Source of the DNA: Microplitis mediator
Taxonomy: Eukaryota > Arthropoda > Insecta > Hymenoptera > Braconidae
Direction: 5' to 3'
Length of the DNA: 64,000 nt
Assembly: GCF_029852145.1 (NCBI RefSeq)
Contig: NC_079972.1
Location: 13,576,986 to 13,640,985 of the forward strand
The position numbers were made by a program, and so were the translations under genes. Positions 49,101 to 60,350 of the stretch are shown one piece after another; position 1 is the stretch's first letter; each line of letters starts with the position of its first letter. The notes below the pieces were generated by a model, which saw nothing but the letters and a program-made list of their open reading frames with translations, was not told the DNA's origin and did no database searches.

Positions 49101-52100
49101 CGATCGCCAGAATGAGCTGATAAAGTCACCGTACTTTGATCGGTTTACAAATTTTACTCAGGATGTTGATAAACTGTATCGCGATATTAAAGCCAATGAC
49201 ATTATTACAAATATACGAAAGTACTCGGCGATTGTTATAAATTTTATACGGGAACGTTACTTCACTATGGTACCCTTCGGCAAAGAACTCAGAGATCTCG
49301 TTGAAGAAATAGCTGCTGAGCTCGCGGAGCTCAAAAAATTGCCGAGTATTAATTTTGCGCTGGAAAAAATTCATTACATTTACGACAGAGCGAGTTACTT
49401 TTACAAATATTTTGGGGTGCAGAGTAAAATTGAGGGCGCAATTAAAATCATCCAGGCTAAATTAACGGACATAAGTCAGACGGCTCTGCAAGCTGAGAGT
49501 AAATACCGGGAGGCAAAAACGAAGTTTATATTTGATCCGAATGTGGGTCTGATGACTTTGGAGCAAAAATTACCAATGTCCTGGCACGCATTTAATCAGA
49601 CACCGGAATTTCAAGAGATACCCGAGTACCGCGCGCTGGTGGACATTCAAAATTATTTTTCAACTTCAAACGCGACATTTTGGACTCTGTACTATCGTTA
49701 CAAGCCTTACACAGACCCCTACAATTGGCTGCCGCCATTCAAAGCCCAGGCGATGATTGTCGGCCGTCAGCACTTTGTTACTTTTGATGGCAGACATTAT
49801 GATTTTGCTGGTACAGAAACTTATCTACTGGCTCATGATTTCATTGACAATAAATTTGCCGTTTTCATTTCATACTCACCCAGCGAAACGAACTCTTCGA
49901 TAATAGATCATAAAATAATAGTAACTATCGGGGATCAGAGTCTTCAGGTTGATGTTTTTAATGACAGCATTAAATTCGCCGATTCAAATGCCATTTTACG
50001 GCTGCCAGCTGAATTTAAGAACGCCACGGGATTTGTTTATCAAGAGGAAAGTATCGTGACTATCGAATTGAAAAATAATCAATTTAAACTCAAGTGCAAT
50101 TTCAAATACGATGTGTGCGTAATACAATTGTCTGGTTGGTTCTACGGCAAGACTGCGGGATTACTGGGAACGATGAATAATGAACGATGGGACGATACCA
50201 TTGGATCGGATGCCAGAGTGACTGATGATATTGCCAGCTTTGCTAGTAGCTGGTCCATTTCTCGGGCGCCAGATCCCCAGGATCCAGACAAAGCTCGAAA
50301 TTTAGCTCACATCGGCGACAGAAAATCGCAAGTCTTTGACTTCTGCTTCAATCTATTCGCTAACCAGAGCTCGGAGTTTAGCGACTGCTTTATGGTTGTC
50401 GAGCCAGAGTATTATACCGAAGCATGTCTGAACACCAGGTCGATGTCTGAAGTATGCACGCTGGCAATATCTTACATGCAAATTTGCGGGTTCTATGATA
50501 CGTATCTCAGGATACCGGATAAATGCACCACTTGTCTGATGACTAACGGCTCGAGTGTACTGGAAGGGGAATTTCGTAAGCTAGAGAACAATAACGTCCC
50601 CAATACAACGGACGTCGTCTTCATCGTCGAGGCGAAACCATGCAACGAAAATATACGAGAAAATCGCAGTATAGATTTACTTGTTGCGCAACTCAACAAA
50701 GAATTTAATGACAACAATCTTAGAGACAACAGATGGTCGTTGGTTGTATTTGGAGGTGATGGTGTCTATGATATGCCAAGAAGTCATACGTTGGACAGTA
50801 GAATATTTTCAGATGACATAAATCGATTTGTTAATTATTTTGACAACATTAAAGTCGGCAACGGCAACCAGGATGTTTTCGCGGCAATTGGTTTCGCTTC
50901 TCAATTAATATTCCGGGCTGGAGTTTCGAAAACATTTATATTGATGCCGTGTTCTCACTGCGAGTCACAGAACCAAACGGTAAAATATTAATTTTTTTTT
51001 TATTATCCTACTTTTACTTCTATATCATCAATAAATAAATTTTTTCAGCTCGACTACTCGGTCCTGCATCAAGTTCTACTGGAACACGACATCACCCTTC
51101 ACATTCTCATGGACGGAGATTTCAATTTCAAAAAGCAGCGACTAAATAAAATATTTTACGGCATAGATGCCACTAAATCTTACACTAAAAAAGACTCCAA
51201 GGAATTGGTAGGTGACGTTGATTTGAGAAGACAAGTTAAATTACCGAAGAGCGCTCTTGGATACTGCACACCTTTGTCACTGGAAACCAATGGTACGATA
51301 TTCAGCGGGAATAAACTCCACCTTGATAAGCTGTCATCAATCAAAAAATTTGCAAATGTCTTTGCCAAAAGAGTGACCTTGACAGCGAACCCCAGTCCTT
51401 GTCAACATTGCGAGTGCACTGCTGATAATGACGGAGTTACTCATATGGAATGTATGCCTTGTGTGTATCCAATGCCTGCTGCTGTTGATTACGTCAGCGT
51501 AAGTTTTAATTACCATCAATATTTTTGTTTAAATTATCGTTATTATTATTTTCATAAATTTTATGTTCAATTACTGGAAAATTTATTTTATTATGACAGA
51601 ATGACGTCAATAAAAAAATTCAAATTCAAATATTATGTTGATCATTAGTCAACATTACCGATAAATCGATTTTTATCATAAGTACCGATCAAAATAAATA
51701 TATAGATGTATATACAGTCGGTCCATTAACGCGGAACTTCCCCTCAATCTTGACTCCCACCCGATGTTATACATTTGGATGTGTATATTTATGTACGCAT
51801 CGCAAATGTGAGTAAGAGCGCATTCGTTGAGGCTTACTCTTTAAAGAAGGGGCATTCAATAAGTCGAAATTTCCCGTAAATTTTCGCTCCTCCGTAGATT
51901 AAGGATGTACTCAAAGACATTAATTTGTACCGGGTCATGTTGCCCTCGGCTCGATATTTCAGTAGAGGAGCGAGGGCGTAGGAATAGTGAATTTTTATGA
52001 ATGGAAAAATAATTTAACATATTTATATTTGTTGATTTATCATCACAATCGCACATTTCTCCACAAAAGCAATGTATTTTGATTCGTTTGTTGATTCTTC

Positions 52101-52680
52101 GATACGACTTTGAGAAGATTTACCGGTTGATATTTAAAATTCGCGCAGTTAAGAAGTTTTTAAAAATAAAATTTTTTATTTTTTATTAAAACGATCATGC
52201 AGTACTTATGTAATATATAAATCTTATGTAAAATTGTTGCCATTCGACTTGTGCCTTGGCATTAAAAATCTAAATGAATAAATAAAATAAATATTTTATG
52301 TCTATTTTCAAAAATTTTTATCTTTAAAATATGAACGGTTACCGATCCGGAACTTTTGATAAATTTTTTGATATGAAATCTACTTAAAAAAAAATTTTGA
52401 GCCCTTAAAATTTAAAATTATTGTTACGCTCATACATTCTTGACTGTCCCAGTTAATGGAATTCGACTGTATTTAAAAAAAAAATCAATTATTGAAGGTG
52501 TCAATTTTACCCACAATAATTTACCATTAAATTTACAAAATAAATTACCACCGAGCTACAGGACATTTTAATAATAATTACTATTTTTTTTCTTAGGAAA
52601 CATTCAATGAAGATGACCCATACTCATTACTTCAACCATTGGAAGCTGACTACGCTCAAATCGACGGCGAGGATGATTGA
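37165..52680 (+). CDS. Apoltp: Apolipoprotein lipid transfer particle (apoLTP)-like large lipid transfer protein
   Basis: Secreted blood lipoprotein of the vitellogenin/apoB superfamily. Fly apoLTP loads lipid onto lipophorin. Exons: 37165-37237, 37469-37513, 37589-39066, 39153-39462, 39536-40334, 40414-40894, 40966-41107, 41173-41346, 41415-43963, 44020-45825, 45898-46259, 46758-50979, 51049-51498 and 52597-52680, phase-consistent, 4,324 residues. A signal peptide (residues 1 to about 24) precedes the vitellogenin-N lipid transfer module (about 35-620, beginning FKYLNGIVYRY), then beta-sheet-rich repeats. An amphipathic helical section follows at about residues 3290-3640. A von Willebrand D domain (FVTFDGRHYDFAGTETYLLA, then CNFKYDVCVIQLSGW) sits near 3735-3900. 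A VWA-like region (TDVVFIVEAKPC ... WSLVVFGGDG) comes close to the C-terminus. Length and VWD placement fit apoLTP better than apolipophorin (about 3,300 residues) or vitellogenin. The family is certain; the exact orthologue is likely. Confidence 0.85.
46291..46700. mobile_element. Family-5 element in an apoLTP intron, interrupted by a family-1 MITE
   Basis: Starts AGGGATGTGCGAATCGGGTT and ends with the inverse (ACTATTCGCACATCCCT). Inner inverted words such as GATTCGATTC and CGAATAATTTG are present. The family-1 element at 46418-46599 lies inside it. Confidence 0.7.
46418..46599. mobile_element. Family-1 MITE nested inside the family-5 element
   Basis: Termini ATGAGTGTGAATGCAGCAGA and CTGCTACATTCACACTCAT, 182 bp. 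Flanks GTTATTTTTC and GTAACTTTTC agree at 8 of 10 positions, a decayed target duplication. Confidence 0.75.
51715..52468. mobile_element. Non-autonomous Tc1/mariner element, pogo/Tigger-like, in last apoLTP intron
   Basis: The termini CAGTCGGTCCATTAACG and GTTAATGGAATTCGACTG are inverted copies. Each is flanked by TA, as expected for Tc1/mariner insertion. The ends (CAGTCG...TTAAC) resemble pogo/Tigger termini. The 754-bp interior has no transposase frame. It contains a CCTCGGCTCG-type stretch near 51945 and AT-rich DNA. Confidence 0.65.
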
Positions 52681-53279
52681 AATAACTTTTTAAATTAAAG
52701 AGAATGTTATTATTTTAAAATAACAGCACTGTTAATTTAGTGCACTTAGTATATATATATCTATCTATATATAATTTGTATATTTATAATTAATTTTCAA
52801 TTTGTATATTTGAATAATAACCATATGAGTAGAGGCTCATAACATCTATAGATATTATTATTATATATATATAAAATCTATCCTATGTCTTGTTTGTATA
52901 TTAATAATACAATAACGACAATATTATTTATTGATTTACATATATAGTATATAACCGTGGTAATTATAAAACATTTTAAAACCACAACACGATTATACAT
53001 AAAAATATAACACATTTGGATTGATATATCAAATTCATTATCCAATTTTACGCATAATATAAAAACGGCAATAGATGATATAATATCAATAAAATAATCA
53101 ATAAAAACTTTACTCTTTAGAAAAATTATGACGGCACGCAATTAGAATTACGATTGGCTAGTTATCCGAGTCGGGATAAAACATAAAAATGATGATGATG
53201 ATGATGATAATGATATTTTTTACTTGGCCAATACGACAGCTTTATCGCTCAGGTCAACTGAGTGCGTATTGAGAGTTGG
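52681..53279. other. Convergent 3' region apoLTP/TBC1D22
   Basis: About 600 bp of very AT-rich 3' UTR sequence with TA microsatellites (52750-52775, 52862-52875) and an ATG/ATT repeat near 53190. AATAAA-like words occur near 53088-53100 on the plus strand. No gene was seen. Confidence 0.5.
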
Positions 53280-55332
53280 TCACCTGGGATCGTGGGCTTG
53301 TAAATGATTCGGTGCATCGGCGAATGTAAATTTAAGTTTGTAAGCTTCCGCTACTAGGACACCTATTTCTGAGTCTGTCCAGTTTTGTGTTGGTAAATTT
53401 TGTAGCATCAGCATCAAGCCCTGAAATAAATTTACGTAAATATATTTTTTATTCAGGCGTAGAAAATTTTTAAAAAATAGTCACCTGGAAATCGGGCTGT
53501 GCTAGAAGGTGACGTCTCCATCTGAGAAGAAAAGCTGCGCATACATACAACTGAAATGACGCAAAACGATCAGACTCCGCGAGATATGTGTCCCAAAGAC
53601 GTATCGTACAGTGAAGAGGTATTTCTCTGGTTAATAAATTATTCATCCATCTGAAAGAGAACTGTAGATAATCGACGCCGTGTTGGTGTAAATGCTGATG
53701 AAGAGGCGCTATATTAAGCAGAAACATCAATAACTATTATTAGTAGAGAGCTATAAATATAAAACTATGATAAACAAAAAAAATTTACCATCGATTCTCT
53801 GTATGAGCTCTTTAAGCTGATTAACTTTGTGTTGAATACCTAATTGAGCAAAGATATAGTTGTCTTGAATACCGTCTAGGAACTTGGATAGGCACCAGAA
53901 GCTATCAGCTTCAATAATATCTCTCTGTTTCTGTTCCAGTGAGGCGACGTCGTAATTTTCAAGATCTTGCCAGGCGGATACCGGCAAAGCTTCTTGGAGA
54001 AAAACCAGGAAGAATGGCGTTACCAGGTCGTTCATGCCCTGGATATTAAAATATTGTGTTTAAAAAATTGGGTTGGGGGGTAGGGTAGGGTTGAGTAATC
54101 CTGGATCTATACCTGGACGTAACCAGACGCGGGGTGTCGTATTGCCCAAATGTAAAGTATCCTCTCGAATATAAGTTGGACTGTTTTTTGTTGAAACAAT
54201 GAAATAAGCGGAGACATTCGCGGAATGTCAATATGAATTTGTCGATATGTATCTTGAAAAGCTTCGTCTCTTTCAACATCGTAGTACTGTTTCACGAGAT
54301 TTAAATAGTCCAAGCGTTTACGTTCCAACACTTGCTGACGTCTTTCCAAATTAACTGGCAAATATTCCTGGGCAATAAAGATTTATTATTTTAAGTACCA
54401 TAACTATTTATAATTTTATAAATTAATGAGCTTTTATTTAGCAGTGAGCTTACTGATAGAAGTCTCCAAATAATGGAACGTAATTTAGCTGGTACTCCAG
54501 ACCAGGATAATTGTCTTAACTCGTCTAAATTAAGCAGCGAAGCGTCCAATAGACTTTTAAATTTATCAACTTTACTTTCTCCGTCTTGCTCTTTAAATGG
54601 TACAAAATATCTCGAAGGAGTTGAGGACGGTCTGAAAGCTTGTGGTCTACCTGGAAAATGTGAGTTTCCACGATAAGGCGAGCATACTATTTTCTCTTTA
54701 ACCTGAGACTCCGTTTCGGTTTGTAAATTATTGCATCTATTACGATTCGTTTGACATACGGGTGCCGTTGTCGCACTAGTGCGATCGTTGCGAAGGTGGA
54801 GCGGTTGTACAGCCAATCTCTGCAGCGCCTCCATCCTTTTTTCTTCTGGTATTATTTCCTTGGTTTTTCCCAACTGATAATCGTTGGCGCTATTCGTTAA
54901 ATTGTCACTGCGACCTTCTCCACTGCGGTGGCTATTGATGACACTCATGGCAGCAGACTGACTTACACGTTTAGATATTTTTACATCAGAAACAGTACAG
55001 AATTCGTCGTCACCCGAGTCCCAGGCATCATCGACACTCTCTTGGAAATCTTTGAAAGACGCGGCACTGCTGCCAGCACCAATTGCACCTCCATTACCAC
55101 CAGGTATATTACTGGTGCTAGACATTTTCAGCTGACGGTTGTCCTGCTTCAAGCTCGGCCTGTAAAATTTATTAGTCGTGCGTTAAAGAATTTATTTAAA
55201 CATCCGGTATAATATAACTGTACATATATATTTTATATATATAAATATATACCTTCCTGGAACAGCTCGTGCATTTTTTTTCCAAAACGACTGTTGATTA
55301 TTAACTTGATTTCGGTAGCCCCGATTTTCCAT
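53280..55332 (-). CDS. TBC1D22: TBC1 domain family member 22 (Rab GTPase-activating protein)
   Basis: Rab GAP, cytosolic and Golgi-associated in vertebrates. Exons in transcript order: 55332-55253, 55159-54454, 54367-54113, 54038-53789, 53708-53485 and 53420-53280, giving 551 residues with closed phases. The N-terminus (SFWKKNARAVPGR) and the DFQESVDDAWDSGDDE motif match TBC1D22A/B. The TBC domain starts about residue 230 (LRQLSWSGVPAKLRSIIWRL). The catalytic arginine finger motif IDIPRMSP and the glutamine finger motif YVQGMNDLVTPFF are both intact, so GAP activity is expected. RWMNNLLTREIPLHCTIRLW and the C-terminal APNH motif also match the family. The spacer between the N-terminal motif and the TBC domain is low-complexity. 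An ATG within exon 2 (55152) is internal and not the start. Confidence 0.94.
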
Positions 55333-55964
55333 ATTGAAAAAAATACATATATTTATATATTCATCATATATATTTCGTAATATTTATATATGTGGTCACG
55401 ATAGCACCTCATACTTGCAACGTCTGCTGTGGCTGTCATAAAATAATAAAATCAATCACTATCATTATTGTGGTAATAAAAAAAAAAAGTGACATTGCGG
55501 AGCAGGTTATGTTGATGATAAAAAATATACTCACTTGTTATATAAATTTTTGTATCACCATTATTTTTATTTTATTATTTTTATATGAATTTTTAAAAAA
55601 TCCACTATTGCTAAATACTTTCTTACAAGGACACTGTCATTACTTGATAACAGCGGATTAGACAACATGGCACGTCATCGTACGAAAACTATTTTAAAAT
55701 AAAATACCAGCACTTAATCAACAAGACACTGAGATAATTTTTTTTAAAAGTTTTTATTTACTTACGCGAAGTATTTTTATTAATTGGCAATAAATATTAT
55801 TCGGGTGTAAATAAAAAAATAGTTTAGTTATATATATGTCGTGTCTTATTATAAATATATATATATAAATATATTATGTTTGATGTGTGGCAGTTTTAAC
55901 AGCCCGCAATTTGTAGCAGCAAGTGCTGCCATCACCGGTGGATCTGGAACCCGTAATTGTCATC

Positions 55965-56168
55965 ATGATTCTGAAGTCAGCAGACAATTATAAAATTTTC
56001 GGATTTTTTTTCAACAATTAAATTTGAAGAAAAAAAAAAATTAAAAAATGCACATGTAGAAAATTTAAAAAACCATAAGTGCAATTTTTTCAAATATTTT
56101 TTTTTTTATAATTTATCGTTTTTTAAAAAATCCAAAAATTATTAGACGTCGGCTAATTTCAGTATCAT
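55965..56168. mobile_element. Family-2 MITE with 7-bp flanking direct repeat
   Basis: Ends ATGATTCTGAAGTCAGCAGA and TCGGCTAATTTCAGTATCAT, 204 bp. TGTCATC immediately precedes it (55958-55964) and follows it (56169-56175). Confidence 0.75.
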
Positions 56169-56530
56169 TGTCATCTCCAATCAAGAGTGTAAATTTAGCA
56201 GTCGTGAAACATTTTATAAATTTTAAATAAATAATTAAATTAATTAAAAAAAGGCGCGTACTGATTTTGCACTCATCTGAATACGCACTTTTTTATTTTT
56301 ATTCAACTTACGTTTTATTTACTTATTGTAAAATTTCAAAAATTCCCGCTTGTCAGTTACGTTCATACTCATAATTTAATTGTCTTGCTCATTGATACTT
56401 ATTTTGATTTTGTTATAAATATGAACAATCATTTTTGATAAGACTAATTTTTTTACAAATAAAACATACTCATTTAATAATGTGAGTAAGTATGGACTTA
56501 AATTTTAATACATGTATAAACATATATGTA

Positions 56531-57115
56531 AAAATGCTGATTTCAGCGACATAATCTTAGAAAAAATATCAAATTATGAAGTTATAGGGTGACAACTGCT
56601 CAGGTGCGTTCAGGGTGACCCCCTGTACTAAAAAAATGATAATAGAAATTAATGGAAGCCGTGAAGTCTTAGCAGGACAGCAATTGGCTTCGAAAATGGG
56701 CCAAAATTGGGTAAAATGCTGATTTCAGCGACATAATCTTAGAAAAAATATCAAATTATGAAGTTAGAGGACGATAACTGCACAGGTGCGCTCAGGGCGA
56801 CCCCCTTTACTAAAAAAATGATAATAGCAATTAATGGAAGCAGTGGAGTCTTAGCAGGACAGCTATTGGTCTCGAAAATGGACCAAAATGCTGATTTCCC
56901 TGCTGGAAATTTTTCGGACTTTTCTCTGAATAACTCTGAAAAAGTCTTTAGAACTTCAAAAAAGTTTTTAGAACTTTAGAACTGAGTTTTTCAGAGAAAA
57001 TTCCGAAAAATTTCTACCAGGTTTTAGCGACATAATTTTAGAAAAAAATATCAAAATATGAAGTTATAGAGCGATAACTGCTCAGGTGAGTTTAATGCAA
57101 CCTCCTGCACTGAAA
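56531..57115. repeat. Tandem repeat, unit about 182 bp, two full copies and an interrupted third
   Basis: AAAATGCTGATTTCAGCGAC begins copies at 56531 and 56713. A third starts at 56885, breaks off after AAAATGCTGATTT, and resumes at about 57022 (TTTAGCGACATAATTTTAG). Shared words include GATAACTGC, CAGGTGCG and CTTAGCAGGACAG. The copies differ at several percent of positions. No conserved frame was seen. Confidence 0.8.
56898..57021. mobile_element. Palindromic insertion inside the third copy of the 182-bp repeat
   Basis: Begins CCTGCTGGAAATTTTTCGGA and ends with the inverse (TCCGAAAAATTTCTACCAGG). Inner words TCTCTGAATAACTC and GAGTTTTTCAGAGA pair again. It splits the repeat copy between GATTT and TTTTAGCGAC. 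Confidence 0.7.
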
Positions 57116-57713
57116 TGACTTTTTCTAGGTGGGAAAAAGAAGACAAATTTCCTACGACCCCTAGGACCAACATCTGTACCTTTTATTTGGCTTTGAGACG
57201 AAAAAAAATTAGTCTTGTCCTTTTAAAAGACATCTTAAAGTAGTCTGTGCTATTTGGGAACTCATACATTTAATTCCGACAATTCAAATTTAAATAGCAT
57301 TTGTCCCTTATATCTTCTCTGTCAAAAAATTTCAGAATCTAATCGTAACTCAAATAAATAAAACAATATAAAAATTTCTTAACTTTTGTATTTTTTGACT
57401 TTAAATGAGTGTTATAAATAATGTTTTTATTATTTTACCCGCTAATATATGAAATGACAGCAATTTTTAAACATTCTTTTATACTTGTTACAGATGCGCG
57501 CTTTTTTACAGCAGCTGCTCTCTGGCGGCCATTATTTGAACAGCAAGAGTTATGTAAATATGTGTGTGTTTATTCTCACGGGATTATCATTAAAAAATAT
57601 ATAGCTGTGTACATTTACTGTGTTTACATCAGCATTTAATTTTTTGTAATAATCATAATAAAAACAGCCATTTATTATTTTTTATAAATAATTTATAGTT
57701 TTTAATTTTTTAA

Positions 57714-60268
57714 ATGAACGATAAGCGCGTGAGGTTAGAAAAATTTTCACTAAAAAATGCGGTAACTATTTTTATTTATATTTGTCATGTAATTTGTATA
57801 TAATTTGATTAATTGATCGTGTGTCATTAATTATTGGTTAATTAATTAATTTTTTCAGGACTCTTCCAGCAGTTCTTGCAGCACGTCTTCTTTTTCAGAC
57901 GATGAGACTGATGATAAAATTTTAAAACCGATAAAAGATTATTTATACAACCGAAAAGAACTGTCACGTCAATTATTTATGTCTGTAAAAACTGAAAAAA
58001 TAAAAATGATGTTGCCGCAAACATTGAAGGTAATAATTAAATTCAAAATAAATTAATTAATTCAAATAATTAAATTGATGCTAAAGTTAGCAGACAATTA
58101 AAAATTTTCGGATTTTTTTCTAACAATTTAATTTAATTAAAAAAAAAACTAAAAATATGCACATTAAGAAAATTTAAAAAACTATAAGTGCAATTTTTTT
58201 AAATATATTTTTTTTTTAAATTTATCGTTTTTAAAAAAATCCAAAAGTTATTAGACGTCGGCTAATTTATGAGTGTGAATGTAGTAGACGTCAGACAAAT
58301 TTAAAATTATAAATAAATAGAGTAAATAATTAAAAAAAATATATTTTCAAAAAATGCACTTATTAATTTTTTAATTTTTTAAATGCGCATTTTTTTTAAA
58401 TTTAATTTTATTAATTGTTTACTCCATTTATTAATAACTTTAAATCTGATGTCTGCTACATTTACACTCATGGCTAATTTCAGTATAATTGAAATTTAAA
58501 AAAATGCGCGTACATATTTTGTATTTATTTAATTTTATTCATTTATTCTAAAATTAATAATTGCCAATTGTCATTAGCATTCACACTCATTATTTTGTTT
58601 AATTATTTATTAATTATAATTTTACAGAAAATTGATATGGACGAATTGGAGGAGTTGTGTGCCAATGAATTATGCGGGATGTCAAAGTCAAGAATAATAT
58701 CAATATTAAACGGTAAGCAGATGATTGATTCTTCCAATACCAGTGAGTCAGACGACTCAGGACCTTCGTTAGAAATAATTTCTGATACCGAGGCCTGGCT
58801 AACTGACAGCGAACTGCCAGCTGACAAAGACAGTGCGCCGGCATCAAAAAGTATCAAAACAAAAAGTAAAAAAATAAAAAAAGAACCGACGGGTAGCGAT
58901 AAACAATCAAAGACAAACCCAAGTAAAAATAAATCCGGACGTAAGCAGGCAGTGGGTACAGTTAAAGTTAAAAATGAAAAAGAACCGAGCAAAAGTCAAC
59001 CTCAGCAAGGGGAAAGTCTTCTCGATCTACTGGAACTAGAAATGCGGGCGCGTGCTATTAGAGCTTTAATTAGAAAAGAGGAAGATATTATTCCTAATGA
59101 ATCGAGTTCTAAAATATCAACGGGCGTTAATAGTTTACTTAATCAAGCAAATATTTCTTTAGTTGATACGAATTTAGTTAATAGCACCAGTAATGATAAA
59201 GAGACAGATAAAATTGCCACCAGGAGTAGAGTTGATGAAGCTGTTTCTTTAACATTAAATTCAAATGAAGATGAAGATGTGGTTTTAGTTGTAAAGCCAA
59301 CGCCGACTATAAATTTACTGTCTAGCGACAGCGAACCCGAGGATTCAAATAATATCAGTCAGTCTAATGGTAAAAAAATTGAAATTAACAATGAAAATAA
59401 TTTGATAAAGAGTAATAATGATGATGGCAATGGAAATAGTAAAAGCACATCGGCAGATACTTTAAATATTAATAAAAGTAATAAAGATAATGACGTTAAT
59501 AATAAAGATCCGGTTGGTACTAATCGAGAATCCGTAGACAAAGCTCAAGAGCCGGCGATAACTCAAGTGCCGAGTAATGAGTCAAGTGATAAAGAAAAGT
59601 CGAAAATTAATGAATCATCGAAAATATTTAATGAAAGTAATAACACAAGTGTTAACTCAATAGCACTGCATGATTACGATGAAATAATAGACTTAGACAA
59701 TTACTCAGACGACATGGAGGAGATTGAAAGTGATAAAATAGATTCATCGTTGGGAAGTAAATCAAGCAAAGTCCAAGTTAAATGTACTGTCGAAAGCAAT
59801 TCGACCGAGAGTTCATCACTTGATTCCAGTGAAACCTGGGCAACTCGTTACTACCAGACAGATAATGTACAAAGCGTTATAAAAGAATCGAAAATTCAAT
59901 CGGAAATAAGAAAACGTTTGCGCGAAAGACAAAAGCTTTCTAAACTTAATAATAATAATAATAACGCCGGTAATCCCAGCAGCAAAGAGTCTGTTAAAAA
60001 ATCTAGCATCGTTGAAAAACCTATTGAGCCGGATAATAGTAAACCGACAGGATCAGTTGAAGAATATTTAGCTCTCAAAAGAGTCTCCAGTCCAGACGTT
60101 AAATCTACGGCATCTGAACAAAATAAAACTGACGTTAAAGTCGATAATATTACCAGTGAAAAAATATACCCAGCTACCACTGAGAATATTGATCAAAGTG
60201 CTGGTGATGAATCGACAATTGAACAGCCCCATGTATCTCCATCACTGGTGCGAGAAGAAAATTCCTGA
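57714..60268 (+). CDS. CAAP1: Caspase activity and apoptosis inhibitor 1 (CAAP1) homologue
   Basis: Human CAAP1 restrains caspase activation in the intrinsic apoptosis route. Exons: 57714-57761, 57859-58029 and 58628-60268, phase 0 throughout, giving 619 residues. Two conserved blocks identify it. The first, KMMLPQTLKKIDMDELEELC followed by ANELCGMSKSRIISILNG, spans the exon 2/3 junction and corresponds to the human KMLPDVLKNCSIEEIKKLC region. The second, SLLDLLELEMRARAIRALIR, is near residue 210 and is almost identical to the human C-terminal LLELEMRARAIKAL. Beyond that lies about 400 residues of Ser/Asn/Asp/Lys-rich disordered sequence absent from the shorter human protein (about 360 residues). 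A further short conserved-looking stretch is ETWATRYYQTDNVQSVIKES near the C-terminus. AATAAA is at 60345. Intron 2 carries nested MITEs. Confidence 0.82.
58078..58489. mobile_element. Family-2 MITE in CAAP1 intron 2, split by a family-1 MITE
   Basis: Left end ATGCTAAAGTTAGCAGACAA, right end GGCTAATTTCAGTATAAT. Removing the insert at 58269-58471 plus one TSD copy leaves a 200-bp element collinear with the 55965 copy. Confidence 0.8.
58269..58471. mobile_element. Family-1 MITE with perfect 9-bp target duplication
   Basis: 203 bp, ends ATGAGTGTGAATGTAGTAGA and CTGCTACATTTACACTCAT. GGCTAATTT occurs directly before (58260-58268) and directly after (58472-58480). The empty site is known from other family-2 copies, which have GGCTAATTT only once, so the duplication was made by this insertion. 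Confidence 0.9.
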
Positions 60269-60344
60269 TAATAATAATAATACATATATATATTTTTATT
60301 ATTTAATTTATATTATAGATTAAGATATTTTAAATACACTGTTT

Positions 60345-60350
60345 AATAAA
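60345..60350 (+). promoter_or_regulatory. Polyadenylation signal of CAAP1
   Basis: AATAAA 77 nt after the stop, with a second one at 60363. Confidence 0.6.

Larger units (their letters stand above)
55333..57713. other. Divergent intergenic region TBC1D22/CAAP1
   Basis: Holds both promoters. The block at 55640-55960 is likely TBC1D22 5' UTR/promoter. It also has a family-2 MITE (55965-56168), a decayed family-1 relative (about 56187-56375) and a ~182-bp tandem repeat (56531-57115). A small GC-richer patch at 57490-57560 is a candidate CAAP1 promoter. Confidence 0.5.

Noticed and set aside
56758..56979. 73-residue frame in the 182-bp tandem repeat
   Set aside because: The frame is not conserved between repeat copies and ends in the palindromic insertion.
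57421..57639. 72-residue frame upstream of CAAP1
   Set aside because: Hydrophobic AT-driven frame without homology or splice link; the region looks like promoter or 5' UTR.
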